NCBI GenBank assembly: GCA_945900935.1
Contig: CAMDKT010000456.1
Location: forward strand, 1-5,271
Direction: 5' to 3'
From: Candidatus Sulfopaludibacter sp. SbA3
Lineage (GTDB): Bacteria; Acidobacteriota; Terriglobia; Bryobacterales; Bryobacteraceae
DNA: 5,271 nt
Below the pieces are notes generated by a model. The model saw nothing but the letters and a program-made list of their open reading frames with translations, had not been told where the DNA came from and ran no database searches. Shown here piece after piece: positions 1-5,271 of this stretch. Position 1 is the stretch's first letter, and each line of letters begins with the position of its first letter. The position numbers and the translations under genes were made by a program.

Positions 1-942
1 ATTGAAAAACCACTGGATGTTCCGGTCCAGCAGCGTCGCATTCGCCCTCTCCGTCACCGGTCTGTCGAACCATACATGCACTCCGGTGATTGAGGAATGG
101 GCAAACGCGGTCGTATCAATTCCCGCCTCGGGGATTAATCCTCCCAGCCGCTCAAATGGAACCGCCGAAATAAACTGTTTGGCGGTATAGCTTTCCCCTC
201 CGCTGATAATGCTGCCCACGCGCCCGCCCGTAACTTCCACCTTCTCAACCGCCGCCCGCAGCCGTAATTTCACATTCGGCATGCCGCTCCACGCCTGGGA
301 TCCATACAGGTCGCCCAACGGCACATTCGGCACCCCCATTTCGTAGGAGTCGCTGGTTGCCAGAAAACCCAGCCGGACCACCTGGAATCCATGGCTCGCC
401 GCCATGCGATCCAGCTCTTCATTAATCGCGCTCACCAGTACTTGTCGCCAGAACCGGCCAATCGCATTCGGCGTTTGCCGCTTCTCCCGGAGCCAGTCCA
501 GCATCGAGATGTCTTCCAGGTCCTTGCGCTTGCCGTGCTCCGCCAGAATCGCAAGGAACGCCCGGGCAATGGCGATCTTGTCCCGCAGATTCAGAAAAGG
601 CAGCCGCAAAAACGACTCGGTGAAATGCAGCGGCGCAGGCAGCCACCCGCGCCGGAAAATCGAAACCCGCCCGCCCGGTTCCATAAACGGAATCTCCGCA
701 AAGAATCGGATCTTGTCGTCCACCGCCAACCGGCGATAGAAGTCCATCAGGTTCACGCAGCACCGCAGCAGTACGTGCTGGCAGTTATCGATTACTTCCG
801 AATCCGGCAGCGAGTACGACGTGGCCCGCCCGCCCAGGAATGGCCGCGACTCAAACAACTCAACAGTAGCGCCCGTGCTCCCCAGCGCCACCGCGGCAGC
901 CAGGCCCGCAAGCCCTCCGCCGATGACGATCACATCCGTCAC
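1..942 (-). CDS. hpnE: Hydroxysqualene dehydroxylase HpnE (squalene-associated FAD-dependent enzyme), N-terminal 314 residues
   Basis: The reading frame is open from a GTG at 942 to the left edge, with no stop, so the C-terminus is missing (the family is usually somewhat over 400 residues). HpnE reduces hydroxysqualene to squalene, the last of the HpnC-HpnD-HpnE steps from farnesyl diphosphate, feeding hopanoid synthesis at the membrane. Seen: a Rossmann FAD motif VIVIGGGLAGLAAA (residues 4-17), the acidic residue ending strand 2 (E31 in ELFES), then LGGRATS (36-42), the flavin-amine-oxidase signature. DNCQHVLL (52-59) and RFWRQVLVSAINEELD (163-178) are the kind of blocks I associate with HpnE rather than with phytoene desaturases. 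The usual Gly after HVLL is Arg here (R60). An in-frame TAA directly precedes the GTG, fixing the start. No clear Shine-Dalgarno is seen; translation is probably coupled to the short frame upstream. A carotenoid-type desaturase is the main alternative. Confidence 0.88.
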   Translation of the reverse strand, partial: MTDVIVIGGGLAGLAAAVALGSTGATVELFESRPFLGGRATSYSLPDSEVIDNCQHVLLRCCVNLMDFYRRLAVDDKIRFFAEIPFMEPGGRVSIFRRGWLPAPLHFTESFLRLPFLNLRDKIAIARAFLAILAEHGKRKDLEDISMLDWLREKRQTPNAIGRFWRQVLVSAINEELDRMAASHGFQVVRLGFLATSDSYEMGVPNVPLGDLYGSQAWSGMPNVKLRLRAAVEKVEVTGGRVGSIISGGESYTAKQFISAVPFERLGGLIPEAGIDTTAFAHSSITGVHVWFDRPVTERANATLLDRNIQWFFN

Positions 943-965
943 TTACTGAACATGACATCCGTCAT
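928..965 (-). repeat. Imperfect direct repeat covering the hpnE start region
   Basis: Read on the minus strand, ATGACGGATGTCATG (965-951) is followed 23 nt later by GTGACGGATGTGATC (942-928). The two 15-mers agree at 12 positions, including the uninterrupted core TGACGGATGT. The second copy is the start of hpnE (codons for M-T-D-V-I); the first would encode M-T-D-V-M. The 23-nt period is not a multiple of three, so the upstream copy is out of frame with hpnE. This looks like a small tandem duplication of a start site. Confidence 0.7.
939..965 (-). other. Eight-codon leader frame overlapping the hpnE start (possible coupling peptide)
   Basis: ATG at 965 opens a frame reading M-T-D-V-M-F-S-K and closing at TGA 941-939. 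Its ATG overlaps the TGA of the 37-residue frame (ATGA at 965-962), and its own TGA overlaps the hpnE GTG (GTGA at 942-939). Both are classical 4-nt termination/reinitiation junctions. No good Shine-Dalgarno precedes it; the nearby G-run (GTGGGGGC) lies too close to the ATG. It may simply be a by-product of the duplicated start region, but ribosomes leaving the upstream frame could pass through it to reach hpnE. Confidence 0.35.
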
Positions 966-1075
966 GCCCCCACTGGAAGCCGTAATCGTTTCCCGCCGCC
1001 CCCACCCGAAGTGCCGAAGGCAATCAAGGCGCAAATGATCAGGTAGGCGATGTAGGTGATGTCTGATAGGTCCAT
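962..1075 (-). CDS. Small 37-residue single-pass membrane protein
   Basis: ATG at 1075 opens a 37-codon frame ending in TGA at 964-962. The product has an acidic N-terminus (MDLSD), one hydrophobic helix from about residue 6 to 21 (ITYIAYLIICALIAF), then T-S, five consecutive glycines (24-28) and a basic tail starting K-R (29-30). That is the composition of a real single-span membrane peptide with a flexible linker, rather than of random sequence. It lies 40 nt after the Cys/His-rich membrane protein gene, and its stop overlaps the start of the short frame leading into hpnE, so it probably sits in the same transcript. No clear Shine-Dalgarno precedes the ATG, which weakens the call. I do not recognise a family; the position beside hpnE suggests a membrane role but does not prove one. 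Confidence 0.5.
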   Translation of the reverse strand: MDLSDITYIAYLIICALIAFGTSGGGGGKRLRLPVGA

Positions 1076-1115
1076 GCGTAATCAGTATGGAATTTCCGGC
1101 CCTGTCAGGCAACAC

Positions 1116-1472
1116 TCAATGGTTCCAGTACCCCTGAAACCATCCTACAATGGCGCCAAGGAATCCGCCAACTACTGGAAATGCCCCTAACGCTATAACC
1201 AGCCGCGTCTTCCAACCCCAATCAGCCGTCCGAAACACCGCCCAAGCCTGGGTCAAAAACACTGGGGCCATGCTTAACACAAAGCCCGTTCCGTCGTGCG
1301 TACACCAAGGGCAGTGCGGCCCTACCCGGTGATGGATATTGCAATGGGCCGCCGAACCAGACCATATCCATTGGCATCCGCACTGAAAAAGCGTCCCGCA
1401 AAAGTTAATTGCGAACGCCGCCGTAAATACGAAGACGCCCAGATACATCACCGCCTTTAGCGATTTATCCAA
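1116..1472 (-). CDS. Cys/His-rich small membrane protein of unknown function
   Basis: A 118-residue protein if it starts at TTG 1472, or 110 residues if it starts at ATG 1448. Hydrophobic segments lie at about residues 8-28, 61-81 and 91-111, so three membrane helices are likely. The loop between the first two is packed with possible ligands: C31-G-C33, H43-C44-N-I-H47-H48 and H53-C54-P-W-C57. This could bind metal or haem, or be a redox CXXC site; it may face the periplasm if the short Lys-containing N-terminus is inside. Both starts have an AAAGG: 7 nt before TTG 1472 and 5 nt before ATG 1448. With the TTG the gene overlaps the trpEG 3' end by 16 nt; with the ATG it starts 8 nt after that stop. 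The protein looks genuinely coding, but I cannot name its family or function. Confidence 0.75.
   Translation of the reverse strand: MDKSLKAVMYLGVFVFTAAFAINFCGTLFQCGCQWIWSGSAAHCNIHHRVGPHCPWCTHDGTGFVLSMAPVFLTQAWAVFRTADWGWKTRLVIALGAFPVVGGFLGAIVGWFQGYWNH
1454..1458 (-). promoter_or_regulatory. Internal Shine-Dalgarno AAAGG overlapping the trpEG stop codon
   Basis: AAAGG at 1458-1454 shares two bases with the TAA stop of trpEG (1459-1457) and sits 5 nt before ATG 1448 (codon 9 of the 118-residue frame). It argues for ATG 1448 as an alternative start of the Cys/His-rich membrane protein. A second AAAGG at 1484-1480 serves TTG 1472, so both starts may be used. Either way, the membrane protein appears translationally coupled to trpEG. 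Confidence 0.4.
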
Positions 1473-3616
1473 TGCCCCGCCTTTGCCCGGCCGTGCAAAC
1501 GGATCATGTTCTCAATCAAATGCAGCCCGCAATTGCCTTCCAGTGTCAAAAGCGATTCCGGATGGAACTGCACCGCCTCAATCGGCAATTCCCGGTGCCG
1601 CACGCCCATGATGATCCCATCGTCGCTCATCGCCGTTACTTCTAATACATCGGGGAGTTTTTCTGGCAGCGCGTAGAGCGAATGGTACCGCCCGACGCGA
1701 AACTCCTCCGGCAAACCAACGAATGCGCCTTTGTTGAAATGGCGGACCTTAGACGGTTTCCCGTGCATGGGGTAGTCCAGAACTCCCAATTCACCGCCAA
1801 ACGCCTCCACAATGCCCTGCAAGCCCAAGCAGACGCCAAACATCGGGTACCCGGCCCGCGCCGCGAAGCGCACCAACTCCGGCACGCCGAAATCCGATGG
1901 ACGCCCCGGTCCCGGACTCACCAGGATCAAATCCGGATTGATCGCTTCGATCATCGATTCCGGAATTCCTGAACGGTACGTCACGACCTCGGCGCCGGTC
2001 TGCCGCGCGTAGTTCGCCAAGGTTTGAATGAAGCAGTCGTCGTTGTCGACAAGAAGCAGCTTCAACCCCTTGCCGAAGGTGTCATTTCTGTCAGGCGCGG
2101 GCGGCTTAGCCTTGCCGGCCATCGCGCGGAAAAAGCCGGTCGCCTTGATGCGCGTCTCTTCTTCTTCGGCCGCCGGGACGGAGTCGTAAAGCAGCGTCGC
2201 GCCGGCTGGATACGTCGCGAAGCCATTCTTCAAATGCACGGTACGAATCGTGATCCCGGTGTTGCTGTCGCCGTTCATCGACAACATGCCCACCGCGCCG
2301 CCGTACCAGCCGCGAGCGTCCTTTTCCAGGTTTTCAATCGCCTGCGACGCCGCCTTCTTCGGCGCGCCGATCAGCGTCACCGCCCACATGTGCGATAAGA
2401 AGGCGTCGATCGCGTCAAATCCCGGGAGCAGCAGCCCCTCCACATGGTCCACCGTGTGGAACAGGCCCACGTAGCTTTCAATCAGCCGCCGCCCAATGAT
2501 TTTCACCGAGCCAGGCACGCAAACGCGCGATTTGTCGTTGCGGTCGACGTCGGTACACATCGTCAATTCGGACTCTTCTTTAGCCGACATCAGCAATTGC
2601 TTAATGTTCTCGGCATCCAACATCGGATCGCCCGTCCGCCGTGCGGTGCCGCTGATGGGACACGTTTCCACGCGCGGCCCCTCCACGCGCACAAACATTT
2701 CCGGGGACGCCCCGATCAACTGCTCCCCGCCCAATTGCAAAATGAATTCGTATGGCGATGGGCTGGCTTGCTGAATGGTTTCAAACAGCTTCGAAGGGCT
2801 TCCGGAATACGTAGTTTTGAACGACTGCCGCAGGACCACTTCGTAGAAGTTCCCCTGCTTCATCCCTCTACGGACCGTCTCCACATTCGCCATGTACTCT
2901 TCGCGCGTGTGGTCGCTGGTAATGGGCGCGGGCTTCCGCTTCGGCGCTTTCGGCACGGCTTGCCCTTCACGCGGCAAGCCCAGCGTCGACAATCCATCGA
3001 GCGCGAACTCGTACTGGAATCGCTCAATCTGCTCCTTCTTGCGATCCATGTAATAAATGTCGTCGCAGAAGAACAGGTGTAGATCCTTCCGGTCTCCGCG
3101 CGGCAGTTTGAGTTGAATCGGGTCGAACTGGAACAACAAGTCGTAGCCAAACGCGCCGACCAGCGAGAGCCGCGAGTCGTCCGGATGGCGGAATTCCTCG
3201 ACCAGGGCGCGCAGAACGGAGAAAACCGATGGCTGTTTCGACCGCTCCTCTTCCGCGAAGAAATCGGGCAGCGGTTTCAGAACGCCGTGGATCCCGCCGC
3301 CGGACGTCTCGAAAGTTTCCCAACAGTCATTAGCGCTCAACGCGCGGACCAGCATCCGGCACAGCATTTCGCCGCGCTGATTCAGCGGGTTGAAATCCAC
3401 CTTTCGCCCGGTGGATACGATTTCAAAGGGAGGGGTGATCGCCGCGATATCCCAGCGCGAATACCGCCCAGGATACTCGTATCCCGAGGAGAGGTAGAAG
3501 CCGCGGAAGCGGTCGAGCTTTCGGAGTAAAGGCTGCAGGCCCCGCCGGTACGGGGCTTTGCTCAATGTCCTGCTGACCGCGATCCCGCTTTTGGTCTCGT
3601 AGCGGAGGGTTCGCAT
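1457..3616 (-). CDS. trpEG: Bifunctional anthranilate synthase, fused TrpE and TrpG
   Basis: This 719-residue enzyme converts chorismate and glutamine to anthranilate, glutamate and pyruvate, the first committed step of tryptophan synthesis in the cytoplasm. The length fits the fused rhizobial-type enzymes. Residues 1 to about 500 are TrpE: SSGYEYPGRYSRWD (43-56, the N-terminal domain that holds the tryptophan feedback site in this family), PISGT (320-324), ESELTMCTDVDRND (348-361), catalytic His in FHTVDHV (H387), GAPK (417-420) and AGATLLYDS (471-479) before an EEEET run. A linker of about 20 residues (500-518) leads to the TrpG glutaminase: SPGPGRPSD (567-575), the nucleophile C596 in FGVCLGLQ, and H685/E687 in QFHPES. 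All catalytic residues are present. ATG 3616 is the only start after the in-frame stop of the PIN gene. The Shine-Dalgarno is poor, and there is no room for a trp leader in the 21-nt gap. Confidence 0.96.
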   Translation of the reverse strand: MRTLRYETKSGIAVSRTLSKAPYRRGLQPLLRKLDRFRGFYLSSGYEYPGRYSRWDIAAITPPFEIVSTGRKVDFNPLNQRGEMLCRMLVRALSANDCWETFETSGGGIHGVLKPLPDFFAEEERSKQPSVFSVLRALVEEFRHPDDSRLSLVGAFGYDLLFQFDPIQLKLPRGDRKDLHLFFCDDIYYMDRKKEQIERFQYEFALDGLSTLGLPREGQAVPKAPKRKPAPITSDHTREEYMANVETVRRGMKQGNFYEVVLRQSFKTTYSGSPSKLFETIQQASPSPYEFILQLGGEQLIGASPEMFVRVEGPRVETCPISGTARRTGDPMLDAENIKQLLMSAKEESELTMCTDVDRNDKSRVCVPGSVKIIGRRLIESYVGLFHTVDHVEGLLLPGFDAIDAFLSHMWAVTLIGAPKKAASQAIENLEKDARGWYGGAVGMLSMNGDSNTGITIRTVHLKNGFATYPAGATLLYDSVPAAEEEETRIKATGFFRAMAGKAKPPAPDRNDTFGKGLKLLLVDNDDCFIQTLANYARQTGAEVVTYRSGIPESMIEAINPDLILVSPGPGRPSDFGVPELVRFAARAGYPMFGVCLGLQGIVEAFGGELGVLDYPMHGKPSKVRHFNKGAFVGLPEEFRVGRYHSLYALPEKLPDVLEVTAMSDDGIIMGVRHRELPIEAVQFHPESLLTLEGNCGLHLIENMIRLHGRAKAGHWINR

Positions 3617-3637
3617 GTTGCTTGCTACTAGGGTAAA

Positions 3638-4084
3638 TCACTTCGCCTTCACACCGCACGACGACGCATGGCCCAGCAGCCTCTGGTGAAGCGCCGGATG
3701 CCGGTAAATTTTGCTCCGCGGACTCGACAGGATTTCCGGGTTCTTGCAGTCCTGAATCAGGGCTTCGTCGTATGTCGCAATGGTGCGCGCGCCGCTAATG
3801 ATCGCAAGGGCGAGTACCTGCAAGTCGTTCGAGTGGCAGATCGCTCGTTTCGCCAATGCTTTCGATTCGGCATCCACCGCGTTCGGGGCCATTTTCCTGA
3901 GGCGCCCGGCGCGGTCCAGTTGCACCAGGAGCTTCCTCACAACTTCAAGCTTCTGCAACTCGACCGTCAGGAGGCCACCCACTACCAGCCGTGGATTCCC
4001 GCGGGGACCAAAGAGCCAAGTTCGCACTTCGCCTTCCGCCGCGAGAAAGGTGTGCGCGGCATTCGCGTCAACAATCAGACACAC
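3638..4084 (-). CDS. PIN-domain protein, probable ribonuclease partner of the upstream ATPase
   Basis: A 148-residue protein of the PIN fold, whose members are Mg2+/Mn2+-dependent RNases, many of them toxins. Seen: MCLIVDAN at the N-terminus with the first acidic residue D6, a likely second acidic residue at E42 (TVELQKL), SNDLQVLALA with D87 (85-94), and TYDEAL with D106, followed by QD (D112). The SGARTIATYDEAL block (97-109) is typical of PIN proteins. The full acidic set seems present, so it is probably active. The start is GTG 4084, 2 nt after the ATPase stop, with a strong GGGAG 7 nt upstream; the position of the MCLIVDAN block supports it. The tail after about residue 130 looks unstructured and basic. 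No small VapB-like antitoxin precedes it; the ATPase occupies that place. A target cannot be read from the sequence. Confidence 0.88.
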   Translation of the reverse strand: MCLIVDANAAHTFLAAEGEVRTWLFGPRGNPRLVVGGLLTVELQKLEVVRKLLVQLDRAGRLRKMAPNAVDAESKALAKRAICHSNDLQVLALAIISGARTIATYDEALIQDCKNPEILSSPRSKIYRHPALHQRLLGHASSCGVKAK

Positions 4085-4086
4085 GG

Positions 4087-5247
4087 CTAATCTCCCAGCA
4101 ACGCGAGTTCTTCGTCCAGAAAGAATTGACGGTATCCAGGCGGTGGATTAACGATGCTCCCGGCGGAATCCAACTCAATATTGTGAATGTGCGCTCCGTT
4201 CTTGTCGCGCTCGAAATAAAGGATCGAAACGTCTTCCGCCCGAATGTGCTTCCCGGATCTGACTTCCATTCGGACGCGGTCCAGCAAGTAATCGCTATGG
4301 GTCTCAACGACGAATCGCCGTGATTTATTTGCCATGCTGGCAAAAAACGTTCCAAGCTCAGCCTGCGCGCGCGGGTGAAGGTGTACTTCCGGTTGTTGGA
4401 CGAGGAACAGGTCGTTCACTTCTAATCGCTGGAGAGAATCGACCACCAGCGGCAAAACCTGGCTGACTCCGTAGCCAACATCCACCAGATTGACGGATGG
4501 GCCGATCCCTTTGATCCCGATCTGGAATGGATCGCTTTCCTTTTTGCCCTTCCGTATTACATCGACGTGCTGGAATAGTCCGGACTTCGATCCAAACAGG
4601 TCCAACGAATTGCGTAGCGATTTCCATTCCCCACGTTCTGTCTGGCTCGCCAGTCTTGCCAGAAGCATTGGTATGTGGGACCCTTCCGGATCAGGCTCCG
4701 TTCCAGTTGGATCATAGGTGCGCTTAGGGTTTGTGCGAATTGGAGCAAACGCATATGGGGCTCGTCCAAAGGCGAGCCGGATCCGCCACAGCTTCTTGTC
4801 TAGTTCCTCCATTTCCTCTGTGTCGTGGAGATTCTTGATCTCTCCTCGGGATGAGTAATAAACCACATCCCAAGGCCCAATCTTTTCCCCGCCAATTCGG
4901 AGTTCCCCTTTCGGAATCGTGAGCGCTGTTTTATTGGACTGGCCTTGAAACCCAATTCGGATTCCTCCGTCCTGGGTGCGCTCGACCGTTATCTTGCGCG
5001 GACCAGATTCAAAGTTCCACGACTTCATCGCCGGTTGCCCCGCTTCCGAAGCGAACACAGCCTGGACGGAAGCGTCTTCGAAGTCCGCCGCGAGCGAGAA
5101 CTCGCGTACTCTTCCCAATTTCCCGCCCCTGTGGGAGGCGATCTGCTCAAACGCGCCAAATGAAAACGGAGGCTCGTTGAAAGACGTGTTCTGCGAATAC
5201 CCCTCTAGCGGGAGTTTCCTACGTTGAAGCAGAAATAGTTCATAACC
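4087..5247 (-). CDS. AAA_15/AAA_21-type ATPase paired with PIN, 5' part missing from the frame
   Basis: The open frame has 386 codons from 5247 down to TAG 4089-4087. From the first codon, GYELF, residues in order: QNTSFNEPPFSFGAFEQIA, a block I associate with the region between Walker A and the insert domain; APIRTNPKRTY (about 168-178), a conserved loop; VDVGYGVSQVLPL (about 255-267), the ABC-signature region; LFLVQQPEVHLHP (about 280-292), Walker B; and VVETHSDYLL (about 313-322), the H-loop. The C-terminus NPPPGYRQFFLDEE resembles the end of DUF3696-like ATPases. Walker B has Gln-Gln where most relatives have Asp-Glu or Glu-Gln. Walker A is not in this frame: an in-frame TGA at 5250-5248 stops it, and no ATG, GTG or TTG occurs before TTG 5118. 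A start at TTG 5118 would discard clearly conserved sequence, so I think the gene is frameshifted (see 5240-5271). Such ATPases usually act with a nuclease partner, here the PIN protein. Confidence 0.85.
   Translation of the reverse strand, partial: GYELFLLQRRKLPLEGYSQNTSFNEPPFSFGAFEQIASHRGGKLGRVREFSLAADFEDASVQAVFASEAGQPAMKSWNFESGPRKITVERTQDGGIRIGFQGQSNKTALTIPKGELRIGGEKIGPWDVVYYSSRGEIKNLHDTEEMEELDKKLWRIRLAFGRAPYAFAPIRTNPKRTYDPTGTEPDPEGSHIPMLLARLASQTERGEWKSLRNSLDLFGSKSGLFQHVDVIRKGKKESDPFQIGIKGIGPSVNLVDVGYGVSQVLPLVVDSLQRLEVNDLFLVQQPEVHLHPRAQAELGTFFASMANKSRRFVVETHSDYLLDRVRMEVRSGKHIRAEDVSILYFERDKNGAHIHNIELDSAGSIVNPPPGYRQFFLDEELALLGD
4092..4096 (-). promoter_or_regulatory. Shine-Dalgarno of the PIN gene inside the ATPase 3' end
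   Basis: GGGAG at 4096-4092 lies within the last codons of the ATPase and 7 nt before GTG 4084. It supports the GTG start and indicates that the two genes are translated from one message with coupled expression. Confidence 0.7.
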
Positions 5248-5271
5248 TCAATGAATCGAGCGCGTTAGGGG
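5240..5271 (-). pseudogene. Upstream fragment of the same ATPase in another frame
   Basis: Just beyond the point where the main ATPase frame is stopped, the neighbouring frame reads P-N-A-L-D-S-L-R-L and ends at TGA 5242-5240. NALDSLRL resembles the helix that follows Walker A (GKSN-L-DALR in relatives). Dropping one of the two T residues at 5245-5244 would join it to the main frame as NALDSLRYELFLLQRRKLPL, giving a natural spacing to the QNTSFNEPPFSFG block. This suggests a one-base insertion, real or from sequencing or assembly. The window ends before Walker A, so the call rests on only nine codons. Confidence 0.5.

Noticed and set aside
422..763. Minus-strand 113-codon frame starting MLREPDG
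   Set aside because: It overlaps hpnE in a different frame; the hpnE frame carries the FAD motifs and stays open throughout.
391..1038. Plus-strand 215-codon open frame
   Set aside because: It lies antisense to hpnE and the 37-residue gene, and its product is Arg/Pro/Gln-rich with no recognisable motif, as expected for a shadow of GC-rich coding sequence.
1100..1112. Short palindrome GCCCTGTCAGGC as a possible terminator
   Set aside because: The arms are only about four bases with almost no loop, and no T-run follows on the minus strand.
2444..3082. Plus-strand 212-codon open frame
   Set aside because: Entirely antisense to conserved TrpE sequence; composition is His/Arg/Leu-rich without domain features.
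3617..3637. trp attenuator or leader peptide before trpEG
   Set aside because: The 21-nt gap contains no start codon with Trp codons and no hairpin that could form an attenuator.
3668..4323. Several overlapping plus-strand frames opposite the PIN and ATPase genes
   Set aside because: All mirror well-supported minus-strand genes with recognisable motifs; none has a domain signature.
4087..5118. TTG 5118 as the true start of the ATPase
   Set aside because: Conserved ATPase sequence (QNTSFNEPPFSFGAFEQIA) continues upstream in the same frame, and the protein would lack its Walker A region; a frameshift explains the data better.
1..5271. CRISPR array, tRNA, rRNA or insertion sequence
   Set aside because: No regularly spaced repeats, no cloverleaf-like sequence, and no transposase motifs or terminal inverted repeats were seen on either strand.

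Overview
All five substantial coding regions lie on the minus strand. Read in their own direction (high to low coordinates) they are: (1) an ATPase of the SMC/ABC-like AAA_15/AAA_21 type whose N-terminus falls outside the window; (2) a PIN-domain nuclease-like protein; (3) a fused anthranilate synthase TrpE-TrpG; (4) a small Cys/His-rich membrane protein; (5) a 37-residue single-helix membrane peptide; and (6) the N-terminal two thirds of a HpnE-type FAD enzyme of squalene/hopanoid synthesis, which runs off the left edge. Spacing is tight throughout: 2 nt, 21 nt, a 16-nt overlap (or an 8-nt gap with a later start), 40 nt, and then two 4-nt stop/start overlaps. One long transcript is therefore plausible. 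I see no convincing terminator, tRNA, rRNA, CRISPR array or insertion sequence, and no gene-free stretch above 300 bases.

The organism looks like a fairly GC-rich Gram-negative bacterium that makes squalene or hopanoids. A TrpEG fusion of the alphaproteobacterial/rhizobial type together with this style of HpnE would suit a soil acidobacterium (Solibacter/Bryobacter relatives) or a similar lineage. That is inference from remembered sequence style, not from a search.

Layout. The right part (about 3638-5271) is a two-gene ATPase + PIN module that looks like an accessory cassette, either a defence or toxin-like pair. Its ATPase appears to carry a one-base frameshift just after the Walker A region (around 5244-5245). 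The centre (1457-3616) is the first committed step of tryptophan synthesis as a single 719-residue polypeptide. The left part (1-1472) is membrane-lipid related or membrane-located: a Cys/His-rich small membrane protein, a tiny membrane peptide, and hpnE.

The most interesting points are the ATPase-PIN pair with its Gln-Gln version of Walker B and its apparent frameshift; the duplicated start region of hpnE with two chained stop/start overlaps; and the two small membrane proteins between trpEG and hpnE, which I cannot assign to a described function.
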